The position numbers were made by a program, and so were the translations under genes. DNA of 64,000 bases from Obelidium mucronatum (Eukaryota; Chytridiomycota; Chytridiomycetes; Chytridiales; Chytriomycetaceae): positions 1 to 64,000 of the forward strand of contig JAIVFH010000016.1 in assembly GCA_025765595.1 (NCBI GenBank), in the 5' to 3' direction. The notes beneath the pieces are model-generated. The model was not told where the DNA came from. It did no database searches and saw only the letters and a program-made list of their open reading frames with translations. Positions 34,675 to 48,577 of this stretch are shown piece after piece (the first letter of the stretch is position 1; the number at the start of each line of letters is the position of its first letter).

Positions 34675-37600
34675 TCACATAAGGTCATTCAATATTTCAT
34701 CGTACCATTCACCATAAACCTCTCCATTGTAACGGACCCAAATTGCAACACGGTAACTGAAAGCTTCAAGTTCCGTGCGGACGACATCTAATCCCGCCTT
34801 ATCAAGACCCTCGCGTTTAAACGATCCACTGACAACATGCGTCTTGATACAAGCCTGCACACGACGTTTCAATAACCCAAACACAGGATCCTTTGTTGAC
34901 AAGGTCTTGTCAACCATGGTTCGAATAAGATCTTTGCGGGATTCCTCCAGTCCTTCCACAGTATCAACAGCTTCATGCTTCGCTACTGATCTCAACTTGG
35001 CCATTCTTTTCTCCACAACCAACCCGTCACAGCTTGCAATAATTTCCAAAGCTAAATTATCCACAGATAAGCCTTCTGGAGCCTTCAACATTGCCACAAG
35101 GCGATCCTTCAAATTAGCCAAGAACGCTTTATCTCCTCTGCCTTCAGTCACAATATTTTGAACAAGCATCAACAGAGCTGATATGATCACAATCATTTGT
35201 CCTTCGTTTTGGAAACTAAACACACGCGCACCATCCATTACCAACGTTTCAGCAATAGTATCTGGCGTGACAGCTGAATTGGAAAAGACAAGACCCAAAA
35301 GGGCATCATGCAAGATATCAGTGTATCGAACACGGTTCTCTGGTAAATCAATGTTTTCTGGATTACGGTCTTTGGCAGTCTGGACTTTTTGAGTTGTTGT
35401 GTGGGCAAGCCAAGTTTTGGTGCGAGGTAGCAATTCCGAGACTTTGCTCTTGTTGTTGTTGCTGTTGCTGGGCTTGATTTGGGCAAGAGACTGGCGGAAT
35501 TTTGACTTTTCGTATTCAACTGCTTGCGTTTTGAGATGTGGGCGCAACGTTTGCAACTTGTAGTTGGCCAAATCCAGCTTCATGTCATCGAGAACAATGA
35601 GAATCTGATCAAAGATGGGCACAAATGCCGCCGCTTCTGTTGCGGTGGACAACTCAGTCGTAATCTTCCGAATAGCCGCGTCTCGTAATGGAGCACATAA
35701 TTGAGACATTTTCGAGACAATGAATTGGAGAACTAACGGAAGGTTGAGAGTCTTGTTTTTGATTTGATGAGAGATGTAGGCAATGTCCAATGCTTCGTGA
35801 ATTTCGGCTGCAATTTTACCCTTTTCTGAAACCATGGCAATAAGTTGCTGTGTCGGGAATAATAGAGTCAGGCCTTTTGTACGAAACTTTGAAAAAGAAA
35901 TAAAAATGTGTGGGAACTCACATCTTTGATGTCATTCAAAAATTCGGGCACATGAGTTCCAAAATTGCCCTTGATAAAATCCTGTCTGACTTGATCGAAA
36001 AATGCCTTTCTTGCCATTTCACGCACACTTGCCTCCAAGTCACTCAAAGCAGGTTTCTTTAAGCTGAATTCAGGATCCAAGGTGAGTTCATGGGCCAACT
36101 TTTCATTTGTGAGCATGTCGCCAAAACCTGGCATATTGGACAAGGAATTCAATCGTTCCGTCGAAGGAGCAGTCGACAGACGAGGAGTTTCGACTTCTGG
36201 CTTCTGGGGCAAAATAACGTTCGCAGCTGCTGGCGAGGCTGATCGGGAACCTGCCCGTTGCGTTGGAGTCAAAGAGCGACGCCCTGTGGGTTGTGGCACA
36301 ATCACATTTGGTTTGGAGACTGAATCAGTTGCCGTCATGAGTTGCTGGACTCTTCCGGGGAAACGTTGTGGGCTCGTTGCCAGCAAGCTCGTCGACGGCG
36401 AAGGTGAAGGGGATGGTGAGCTTGATCTGTCGATTCTGCGTAAACCAGGAATAGTGACTCCTCCTCTTTCGTCCCCACTGCTTGCGCTTACTTCATCCAG
36501 AGACATTTGACCTACACCGCCAGTCAAATCTTCATCGTTATCAAGAAGGCCGAACTGAGCATGCAAGTCTTGACGGGCTTTTGAGAAGCGCTCCATAGCC
36601 TTATCGCCAAACTTTTGCAATCTTGCAAATATTTGTTGCTGTTGTTCTTCGACTCTTGGCTTCCATTGCACGTCTGCGTCGATTTGGTCCTTGACGGAGA
36701 GCCAAAGGTTTTCAAGTTCAAGATAATGACTAATGAGGCCATCTACAATCTTCATAGTATCACGTTCTTTCCACGTTTCAAACTTGTTATAGTATAAAAT
36801 CCATGCAGAAACCAGTTCAGTAGTTGCTGCTACTGAAAACGCCTTGGCAGGCGATGAGGTCGTGTTAATCCATAGTTCAAATTTGGTCAAGAGGTCTGAA
36901 GCAACACTTTTAACAGCCTGGCGAGTTTGTTTTAATATGGACGTTCCAAATTTTTGGTTGGTTTCATCTATACCTCTTCATCTTCACCCATAGTTGGCAT
37001 TATTTGTGCCGTGTGTGCAACAATCATGTACAAGCTCAAAAATACCCTTGCAGGGTTCTTCCAAGCTACAGAGGTAGTGCCAACTAACTGTAATAATCGG
37101 GTCAGCTTGAACAAACACACACAAACAAACAACAAAGAAAAGTCAGAATCGTTACTTGAGATGTGAAAGACTTAAAGTAAGAAATCATAATTGTAGCACT
37201 CCTGATAACTTGCTTGGATTGAACTACTTTGATAAGTTTCTCAAAGGGCAGCTGTTTGGCACGCTCAAGGGATAAATCAGCTTGTTTCCACTCCTTGATA
37301 ACTTTATCAGCAGCTTTGAGTCTCCACCAGTTTTGAATAGCGGTTGCTGAAGCAACATGAAGGCGCTCCGTTTCTTTTGGATCTATATTCTTGTGCAAAG
37401 ACCCTGTTTCAGTAGGGTCGAGAAGACGGGAACGTGGAATTGATTGGAGGTGACGTCTGCGAGCTTCCGAGGCACGGAGTCTGGACAAGTTTTATTTTAT
37501 TTTTTAGGTTACCTACATTAGGAAACAAAAAAAACATTTGTGGCAAAGATTATATACCTGTCTTCCAACTCTTTACGCAGGTTTGTTGTTTTCTCTGACG

Positions 37601-38135
37601 TTTTGTGTTTTTGCTGTGCCGCAATTTGCTTTGCGCGGGCAACTTTGGACGCATTGTTCTTGACCTGTGTGTGTTTCCAGACGTTGCAATCAGAATTACA
37701 TATTTTGTTTTTCGAACAAGAGATGGGGCGGGTTGGGGATAGATATGGCACCTGGTTGTCCAATAGAGTGGCACGGTTCTTTTCAGCCTTGTCAAGCGTT
37801 TCCATAATTTTGCGCCTCCCGTCAACATCACCGTCGGAATCCAAGACAGACTTTTTCGACAAATTCGCCGACATGACATTCTTGACATGCTTGTGACGCT
37901 TGGCAAGTTTTGAGCGTCTTGCTTCCATGAAGGAAGTGTTGGAACGAGTGCTGTGGAGGACATCATCATGTTGGGGATTCAAGGATGGCGCTGTTGCTCC
38001 AGAAGGTGAAGTGGACGACGTCAAACGAGAGGTTCTTCTCGCCTTGATTCGCTCGTCCAAGTGGAACGGCTTCTTTGACTTGTGCTTCAAGCTCAGAGCA
38101 TCAATTACGTAGAAACCAGACGACTGTTGTTCCAT
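34675..38135 (-). CDS. TCP11 (T-complex 11) family protein
   Basis: Multi-exon gene starting MEQQSSGFYVIDALSLKHKS at 38135. Basic and disordered N-terminal exons (to about 37,520) are followed by IQ-like helical segments (VASATAIQNWWRLKAADKVI near 37,330). A central exon (35,930-36,890) has a Ser/Pro-rich insert. The last exon starts near 35,860 and holds the TCP11 domain: KIAAEIHEALDIAYISHQIK, LCAPLRDAAIRKI, FEQ-type helix repeats and RYTDILHDALLGLVFSNS. The product ends GEWYDEILNDLM. TCP11 proteins modulate cAMP/PKA signalling in mammalian sperm (Sok1 in yeast); a similar role here is inference. Confidence 0.8.
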
Positions 38136-38532
38136 TTTTAGCTTTCTTCAAAGAGCTCTATTGAGATTTTGGGTGGCTGTTTTTTTATTAGTATCTGAAA
38201 CCTAGAAGCGTGTGTGTGTTTCGTGATTGGGGGTTCCACCCACCCTTTTTTTGGAACACCAATGTTGTAACCGAAGATTTAATCTATGCTGCTGAGTCTT
38301 TTCTTTCACCTTAAGTTTCGACAGAACGGATATAAAGCATTGGTCGTCAATGCCAAGTATTTATATAATGTGTCCATAATAAATGCACTGAAAAGAGATC
38401 TAAATTGAATGAGTAATGAAAGCAAGCAGTCGCTAGTTTTAATTCTTTTGCATCACTGAATATCGTTGTTGTTCAGCTGTGTTTATTGTTTATTTTCAGG
38501 AAAACCTTTTTGGGGTACGAAAGTCAGTCGAA
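38136..38532. promoter_or_regulatory. Divergent intergenic region upstream of TCP11 and uL15 genes
   Basis: This 397-bp region lies between the TCP11 start (minus) and the uL15 start codon (plus). It contains a TATA-like GATATAAAG near 38,329 and a GTGTGTGTTT run near 38,212. No open frame or RNA gene is evident. Confidence 0.4.
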
Positions 38533-39481
38533 ATGGTTAGCACATGTCCACCAACCCCCCATCCCAATCACCACAAACGACTGCCATCGACACCAAACAA
38601 CACCGTCTCATGCCTTGGATGTTTAAGATCGGATCATCAAGCTGGAGAACGGTTGCGATGGATGGACGGATGATACCTTCTCGAAGATGTCTCACCTCAT
38701 GACAGAAGGGCAGTAGATCTAACCAGCCTTTTCTTCTTTCCAAAGCCAACCAGATTGCACAAGAACAGAAAGGCCCGTGGTCGTGAGTATTTGGTTTCTA
38801 TTTCGTCGGACATACGGTCGTTAATCCTTGATGTGACTGCGATGGAACGAGGCTTGAGTACTCCAGGAAAATGAATGGAATTGGAGGCCGTCTAGTTGTA
38901 CAAGAGAAGCGGAAGAAGAAGAGCAGAAGTAGAAGACGGAAACAATTCTGGAACTTGGACTCGAAAATCATAAAAAACCGCACGAAAGACTAAATGCCCG
39001 ATCCAATAATCTAGACGTCTCTGCCGGACACGGTCGTGTTGGAAAGCACAGAAAGCATCCGGGAGGTCGTGGTCTTGCTGGTGGTCAACACCACCACAGA
39101 ATCAACATGGACAAGTACCACCCTGGTTACTTCGGTAAAGTCGGTATGCGTCACTTCCACTACACCAAGAACCAGTACCACTGCCCAACCTTGAACGTTG
39201 ACAAGTTGTGGACCTTGGTGCCCGCCGCTGACAGAGTTGCTGCCAAGAAGGCCCCAACTGGTGCCGTTCCAGTCATTGACTTGACCCGCAACGTATGGTT
39301 TTTTCAAATGGTTGTTTCTGGAAAAGGGATTCTTACTGTTTTATGTATCTAGAACGTGACCAAGCTCTTGGGTAAGGGACGTCTCCCATCAATTCCATTC
39401 ATTGTCAAGACCCGTTTGATCTCGCGCAGAGCCGAACTCAAGATTGTTGCCGCTGGTGGAAAGGTTGAGCTCGTGGCTTAA
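38533..39481 (+). CDS. RPL28: 60S ribosomal protein L28 (uL15; L27a)
   Basis: Large-subunit ribosomal protein. Four exons: 38533-38535 (the ATG alone), 38746-38782 ([12 protein letters not shown]), 39015-39292 and 39353-39481. The ATG is followed at once by GTTAGC, and CTTTCCAAAG precedes CCAACC. The donor GTGAGT at 38783 and acceptor CTAG at 39014 join C+AC into His, restoring [17 protein letters not shown]. The joined length is 148 residues, the usual size. Conserved blocks [20 protein letters not shown] and [20 protein letters not shown] are intact. The ending is GGKVELVA. An intron directly after the start codon is common for ribosomal protein genes. Confidence 0.93.
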
Positions 39482-39642
39482 ATATTACAAGCAATCTTTT
39501 TTAACTCGGAGACTGTGTAATTTTTGGCTGTGCTGCTGTTTTGTCGTCGGTTCCCTCTTTGGGCCATGCTTTTACGAAATAAAAGTCACTCAATGGTAAT
39601 AGCATGTAGTGTGTAATGTGTCAATAGTAGTTTTATTTGTCA

Positions 39643-40494
39643 TCATTCGTACGCCGGCAGCGAGTCCCCGGCAGCGCCCCGACGCGCCGCCTTCGCCTGC
39701 TCGCGGGTTGCGCGTGCGGCCAGCTTGGACTCCTCGAAGGCGCGACGCGCGGCGTTGTTGGCCTCGACGGCGGCCTTGTAGGCGGCCTCGCGCGCGACGG
39801 AGTTGATCTTCGAGGCGGCGGCGGCGGCGTCCGAGTCCGCGCGCGGCCGGTCGGCGGGCGGCGCGCCGTAGTCGACGCTGCCCTGCGACGCGTACTCGGC
39901 GGCCTGCGACAGCGGCCGCTGCCCGTGGCTGTGGCTGAGGCTGTGGCTGTGGCTGTGGCTCGCGCGCCAGCTGTCCGCCGCCGCGCCGTCGGGCGCCGGG
40001 ATCACGCCCGAGAACGAGTCCTGCGTGCGGAACGACGCCATGCTGTTGGTCGAGTTGTACGGGTCCGCAGGCATCGCTGGGTACGCCGGCGTCACCGTCA
40101 TGCGGACCACGGATGCCTTGGTCTGCTGCACCCACTTGAGGAGGGTGACCAATTCCTGGGGGTGATGGGTTGGTTGGTTGGTTACTTGTTGATGACGAGC
40201 AAGCAGCTAAGAGCAGCCAAGGTTACCGCATCCGAATCAATCAGAATCTGATCGCCATCTTCATCGAGGTAGTTCACAGAAACGGGTCCATTGATTCCAT
40301 GTAGACTTTTGATCTTGACACAATCAATCCATTAGGTAAAGTTCCAAATTGAATCTTGTCGCCCACAAATAGTCTCTAACCTCCGTTTCCAGTGCCTGCC
40401 ATGACTTTTGGTGCTCTTCAGTCAATGCACACTTGCGGATTGTTCCTGTGGGCCCAGTGATCTTGAATTGCACTCCTTCAACTCCAGCTAACAT
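39643..40494 (-). CDS. PB1-domain protein with disordered C-terminus
   Basis: The start at 40494 gives MLAGVEGVQFKITGPTGTIR. Spliced exons read LTEEHQKSWQALETE, IKSLHGINGPVSVNYLDEDG, DQILIDSDA and ELVTLLKWVQQTKASVVRMT. This is a PB1 ubiquitin-like fold with the acidic OPCA-type stretch YLDEDGDQILIDSDAEL, so it should pair with a basic PB1 partner. The rest is low complexity, with SHSHSHSLSHSHG coded by a CTGTGG-repeat tract at about 39,925-39,962 and an Ala/Lys/Arg helix near the end. The last exon is very GC-rich. Family beyond PB1 is unknown. Confidence 0.7.
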
Positions 40495-40841
40495 GAAACG
40501 ATTTTTTTTAAGCGGAACACTTCAAGAAAGGAGGCACAACATAGTTGGTAGTAATCCTCTTTTGGTCTTTCGATCTTTTCGTTCATGTGTGTGCGTGTAT
40601 ATTAGTGTGCGAGTGTGTGTGGTGAGTGCGTTCAAAGGGGCGCTCGTCAATAACGGTCGCTCTAATTACGATGCGGTGATCGTTTCTATTCAATTAAGAT
40701 CCATGAAATTTAACCAATTGATGATTGGAGTCGTGATATGGTTTGTTATTCAAAGAAATTTTGTTGATGTTTTCATTACAGTCAGTGGATTGAAATAAAA
40801 GGAACGAAGCTTCCATCTTTCCTCCCATAATTACCCTGAAA
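40495..40841. promoter_or_regulatory. Divergent intergenic region with GT-rich tract
   Basis: These 347 bp lie between the PB1 gene start (minus) and the secreted-type gene start (plus). A GT-rich tract (about 40,585-40,625) is present, and no gene was found. A signal-peptide exon for the plus gene was looked for here and not found. Confidence 0.35.
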
Positions 40842-42279
40842 ATGGCTTGCATTGTTACTCTTCCCTCAAACGCTCTATCTGCTACGGGCCTGTCAACACC
40901 TTGGACTGTCACTGGTTGTGACCAAACCAAAACACCAACGTAAGTGGCCAAACCACCTTTTTTTCTTGGGAATATTGCATATTTACTTTCTTCTATCTTG
41001 TAGATTCGCAGAATGTGTTGCAGTCAATAAACAAGGAATGATTGGTGTTTATTCACCGCTCATCGTGAATGAAGGAGCCAAGCCGAATGTGGACTTCCTA
41101 CCGCCAACACCTCTCACTCTACCCACTGACGCCGTAGTCGGTTGCTGGTTTGGCACCAACGGTGACATTACCCAGCTTGCAGATAAATCCAAGGGTGCAG
41201 ACCTCAAAGCCGCCAACTGCGTCAATGGAAAGCCAAATGCTCCACAGGACCTCTTTGGCCAGTTTGCAGCTTGTAACGCGGTTGCATTTTTTGCGTTAGC
41301 GAACAAGAAAGTTACTCCGCCACCCTTGGGCACGGGGAAAAACAATTTACCTTGCTACACTACGCGATCATTTCAAATCATTGACATGGATCCATCAGAC
41401 AATGTCGTAACCGCGTACCTGCAGGCCGGGAATATCATGGCGCAAAAAAACAAGGACAACATTGCGAAACTTGCTGCCAAGAACAATGGAAATCCACCAG
41501 ACGAGGTTTTGAATGGATCAGACAACTTGCTACTGAACGCCTTGTACCGTCCTGCCCTGGGTTGTGTCCCGTACACTGCCAAAAATCTCGCCGCTCCCAA
41601 AGACAATACGGAAATCGGAGCGCTTGCGTTAAACGAAATACAAGCGAGACTTCAAAGTGAGCCACAAGCATTAGTTCCACCAAACGATCCCATGGTTGTT
41701 CTGACTGCCAATGGCACATTTGATGTGACAAAACAAAACGCATATCGCGCGTCAGTAAACCAGCCCCCCTCCGTCAACGTTGAAGCCGAAAAGACTGCAT
41801 TTTGTCAAAACATGTTGGACATCCAAGCCTCTGGCTTCATCACGGACCTCAAATTCTTGATTGGACAACCGACACCTGACGCAGGCAACGGAAAAGATTT
41901 GTTCACATTCCTCGGGGCTCGATTTCAGTCTTCTTGGATGGGCCTTGGGTGCAACAATCTAGTGAAACTGGGAACCGATGCGACTGGAAAACCAATCTTG
42001 GAACCCATCACTGCCAATCGTGATGCTAACGGGGTCACTCAAAGTTTGACTTTCAACACGCCCAAGTTGCAAGCGTTGCTTGCTGCGAATGGCGGGAACG
42101 TTTCGGAAGCGCAAGGAGGAGGCGGCCTTACTCCTTCAACTCCCACCCCGACAGCAACGGATGGGGGTGCTGCCGCAGCTACAACCACCCCCAATGCAGG
42201 AACACCGACGCAAAACTCAATTACGACAGTTACCATCACAGTTGCACCCACCATCTCTGTGGTTGTGGTTACAGTTTGA
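40842..42279 (+). CDS. Secreted-type fungal protein, Cys-containing, Thr-rich tail
   Basis: The first exon from 40842 reads MACIVTLPSNALSATGLSTP and TPWTVTGCDQTKTPT. After a GTAAGT..CTTGTAG intron comes a single long exon: FAECVAVNKQGMIGVYSPLI, VVGCWFGTNGDITQL, CYTTRSFQIIDMDPSDNVV, GSDNLLLNALYRPALGCVPY and a Thr/Ala/Pro-rich tail ending APTISVVVVTV. The regular Cys spacing and the tail match a family of secreted or wall-bound fungal proteins of unknown function. No signal peptide is visible at this start; the true start may lie in an unseen upstream exon. The short hydrophobic end could be a GPI signal but is atypically short. Confidence 0.6.
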
Positions 42280-42341
42280 TAAAGTATGATTTCATTTGTT
42301 ATTCCAAAATAAAGTTGAAAAAAAAAGATCAAAAAATCAAT

Positions 42342-43948
<1,607 letters not shown>

Positions 43949-44177
43949 AAAAAAAACTCTCCCCTGCGCCTCATGAACTGGAGGCATAGTTTGAAATAAA
44001 ATTCTCTGTTCTTATTCTTAGAAGCATAAGAAGCCTTTTTTCGTTGACTTCTTTCAGCGTGTTGTTTTTTTATTTTTATCTCATGGGGGTCGCAAAAAAA
44101 AGCACGTGACGAGATAAGATGACAGCAAAGGGGGAAAACGTTTCAATTTCGTTGTGAATCACAAATTTACCTCAAAA

Positions 44178-45548
<1,371 letters not shown>

Positions 45549-45618
45549 ATATTTTGGGAACGGTCACGACTACTATTTAGCTCTTTTTTTTTTGAAAAAC
45601 CTTTGCTGTATGAAATAT

Positions 45619-45627
45619 ACTTTATGC
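45619..45627. repeat. Left target-site duplication ACTTTATGC
   Basis: This 9-bp sequence directly abuts the left TIR terminus and is identical to 50635-50643, which abuts the right TIR. Confidence 0.85.
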
Positions 45628-46029
45628 TAGGCTCAGTGTCAGCCTTGCTCTCGGAACTCTCAAAAAGAAAAAATAAAAAAAATTTCCATTTTCGAGCCCC
45701 AGCGAGAAGGCTGATCGACAATCTTCAAAACCCGCCAACTCCATTTTTTGTAGCGGAAGAACCAGCGGATGGATCTTCCTCAAATTCGGCACAGGTGTAG
45801 TTCAACTTATTTTATTAGTTTTGGCGGCCTTTTGGCCACGTGTTTCTGACAGTTTCCGTTTGAATAGTGGGGCCGCGTTTCAGACGTCTCCAGTGGACTC
45901 AAAACACGCTATATGCTCCTATGTCTTGTTTTTTTTTCAGTATATCCAATATATCAACATATTCTATTACCGTTCGACACGTTGATTTGACCTGGAAATC
46001 ATTTTTTGTTCTGTCCGGAAACACATCAA
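45628..46029 (+). repeat. Left terminal inverted repeat (402 bp)
   Basis: The exact reverse complement lies at 50233-50634. Homology ends sharply at AACACATCAA, where the two genes diverge. The repeat contains a possible donor (CACAG/GTGTAG near 45,797), a T-rich tract and a CAG acceptor at 45,940, plus an in-frame ATG at 45,921. It could thus act as promoter, 5' UTR and leader for the gene on its side. Confidence 0.9.
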
Positions 46030-46055
46030 CTCAACTGAAATCAACAGTTGCATTT

Positions 46056-48554
46056 ATGATACGCGACAGCCGCGGGATGTTTCGGGGCAAGGCCGACCCA
46101 CTGACTCAAGATCCAAGCGACGTCGGTACTGAGTCCGAAACTTCACCTGAACGTAGCCACAGCCGCAAAAAGGCATCAGTTGGACTGGAAACTCCTCTTT
46201 CCAATCAACGCCCAACAAGAAACACATCAAATCCATTTTCGACCCATCAAATGGGTTGCCCAATCCCGTCCATGAGTTTGGAAGAGAGATTGAACGATTC
46301 TCGGGATGCCAATTTAGGATCATCCTTCACAACTCATTTACGTGCAACTGGACAATCAGAGCATTCTGCAAAATTCCGTGCAGCAATGGCAGCGGTAAAA
46401 TCGGCGGCTGCACAAAAAGCAAGCTTCAAATTTCCGGAAATTGAGGCTCGAGTGGCCATGTTGTCCATTGATGACCAGCTGCAACTGTTGCAGAATCTCT
46501 TCAACGCTTTGCCTCTTCCAAAGCAACGCGATTTTCTTTTGAATAATGCATCTGCTCTCTCGAAAATCGAAATCAAAGAATGCCTGAAGGTTGATATTGC
46601 TGCTCCAACCGTTGTTAACCGCTTGAATGTCAGTGTGCTTCTCGAATCTTGGGAGGCCAGTGCGCCCTTTATCTCGTCTCTCATCGGAATGCTTGTTGGA
46701 CATGAAAAACCAAAGCTTATTCTCATCCTTGGAATCATTCTTTTTTCTGCATCTCAGAAGTACAATCTTCTGCAGTCGGAGATTGGTTTGATCTTGTACT
46801 CTAATGGCGCTTCGCAGAATCTCGTAAAACTAATGAATAGTATGGGTGTATCAGTTGGAAATGATACAATTCTTGACCGGCTTGTTGACATGAAACAGCA
46901 AGCTCTCGATCTGATTCCAAAAACATTCCGTTCAAATAGTATTCTCTTGATCCACGACAATGTGGAGCGATACAACAAGACATACCAAAAGACTCAAGGA
47001 AACCAAAACCAGCTTGTGTCCCAAACGCTGCGTGGATTCATTCTTATCACACATGATCCAGCAATGCTACAACCCGCTGTGCCAATTAAGCCGCCATCAC
47101 CATCCAATATTGTTGCCGACGCTTGCGAGTTGGCCTGGTATCATTCTCAGACTTTTAATGAATTGTACAATCTCATCATCAAAGAATGCGCGGAGTTCAA
47201 AGACCTATCTTCAAGGCACAACCATCCTAACCGCCCCCATAGACCAACTGGTATCCTGCCTTTGCCCATTATGGACGAACAAGAAATGACTACCAATGGA
47301 TCCATTCGGATTGGGGAGCAATACACTAAAGACTTCAATATTCCGCACAACAAATGTATAAAAGTCCCTTTATTTGGAGATTTGGGGACAGTCACATCTG
47401 TTCGCTCTGCAATCAATGAGCGCAAACATGAGTGGGGTAGCTCTGATGTTGAGAAGCTGCAACACCTGATGCCCATCTATGGAGATTTTCATCTTGGAAT
47501 GGCCGTTGATAAAGCCCAAGTCTCCGCCATGGGCTGGGAGCCATCCTTTCCAGGAACTATTGCTTGGTTTGCTCGAATTCAAAACAAGAATATCAATGCC
47601 AAGAAAGCGACATTCTACGAGATGCAAGATGTGCTAAACGGCTCCCTTAGCGCCTATGTTGTTGCACTTGCGGACTCTATTACAGTGGATTACGCCAATG
47701 ACCTGTCGGAACTGCAGTCAGGTAGTCAAGAAAAGCTGGACTACATTGTGAATACTCTCCTGCTTCATGTTAACAGAGCAGTCTATCAATTGAAGCCGAT
47801 TGTAAACAAAGGAAAGCGTGCTACGGAGTATTCTCCTTTGGAAACCCACCCTTTCCGCAACTACATGCTGCAATTTATACGCTTGCGACTTCAATCATTG
47901 GTCTTCTACGATTGCATTCGCTATGGTGACGGAGAAGGCGTGAATATTATGCATAAGCTGTTCTTGCCATTGCTCAAGAGACACTCCAAAAAATACGCAC
48001 AGGGAACTGTGCGTCAGTTGTGGGATTTATCAATGATGACTCCTCGGGAACGAGGAATATGCGTACAAAACGCGTTTTTAAACTCAAAAGGACTTGTGAA
48101 CTCCTTTTTTCCCAATGACTTGGGAATGGAGCATGAAGTCCTTGCCATGAAGTCAGTTCAATCCAAAGCAGGAAGTAACCGCAACTGGAATCATACCCAA
48201 ACAATTTCTATGACTGCATCTCATGTCTGTAGCTTGACTAGCTCTCTTTTTGACCACTTGGACATTCCAAGAAGACGAGCATATCATCACGACGTGGATA
48301 CAAAAAAAGACAAGGAGACCATGATGTTTGATGTCAAATCTCAGATGAATCGAGTACAAGGCTACTTCAAAGTGGGTGAATATGCCTTTAAACCTGTGCT
48401 GGAAGTGGGTTACAAGGAGTTAGTCAAGGATGGATATATTGCTCGGCAACTGAAGAACTTTTTTTGTGGATCTGGGGATGAGGATGATATTGAGGAGTTA
48501 GATGAACGGGTGTTTGACGAGGATGGTGTTGAAATTTTTGATTTAACGAAATAA
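46056..48554 (+). CDS. DUF6589 protein, candidate transposase of the TIR element
   Basis: One uninterrupted frame of 832 residues from the first ATG outside the TIR (46056). The same frame is open back to an ATG at 45921 inside the TIR (877 residues). Resemblance to fungal DUF6589 proteins is recalled from the order LLIHDNVERYNKTYQKTQGN, the IMDEQEMTTNGSI segment, LMPIYGDFHLGMAVDKAQ and a following W..FPGTIAWF. Asp residues in HDN (about 46,955) and GDFH (about 47,484) could be two members of an RNase-H-type acidic triad; that is inference. The end is acidic (EDDIEELDERVFDEDGVEIF). No zinc finger is seen. DUF6589 has no established activity to my knowledge. Confidence 0.75.
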   Translation: MIRDSRGMFRGKADPLTQDPSDVGTESETSPERSHSRKKASVGLETPLSNQRPTRNTSNPFSTHQMGCPIPSMSLEERLNDSRDANLGSSFTTHLRATGQSEHSAKFRAAMAAVKSAAAQKASFKFPEIEARVAMLSIDDQLQLLQNLFNALPLPKQRDFLLNNASALSKIEIKECLKVDIAAPTVVNRLNVSVLLESWEASAPFISSLIGMLVGHEKPKLILILGIILFSASQKYNLLQSEIGLILYSNGASQNLVKLMNSMGVSVGNDTILDRLVDMKQQALDLIPKTFRSNSILLIHDNVERYNKTYQKTQGNQNQLVSQTLRGFILITHDPAMLQPAVPIKPPSPSNIVADACELAWYHSQTFNELYNLIIKECAEFKDLSSRHNHPNRPHRPTGILPLPIMDEQEMTTNGSIRIGEQYTKDFNIPHNKCIKVPLFGDLGTVTSVRSAINERKHEWGSSDVEKLQHLMPIYGDFHLGMAVDKAQVSAMGWEPSFPGTIAWFARIQNKNINAKKATFYEMQDVLNGSLSAYVVALADSITVDYANDLSELQSGSQEKLDYIVNTLLLHVNRAVYQLKPIVNKGKRATEYSPLETHPFRNYMLQFIRLRLQSLVFYDCIRYGDGEGVNIMHKLFLPLLKRHSKKYAQGTVRQLWDLSMMTPRERGICVQNAFLNSKGLVNSFFPNDLGMEHEVLAMKSVQSKAGSNRNWNHTQTISMTASHVCSLTSSLFDHLDIPRRRAYHHDVDTKKDKETMMFDVKSQMNRVQGYFKVGEYAFKPVLEVGYKELVKDGYIARQLKNFFCGSGDEDDIEELDERVFDEDGVEIFDLTK

Positions 48555-48577
48555 TAATTGCGTTACTTTTTATTTGG

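Noticed and set aside
39609..40251. GC-rich plus-strand frame of about 200 codons
   Set aside because: Antisense of the disordered last exon of the PB1 protein.
45867..46028. 54-codon extension of both transposon ORFs starting with GTG-type codons
   Set aside because: The first in-frame ATG is at 45921 (mirror 50341); the part before it has no ATG start and probably is not translated.
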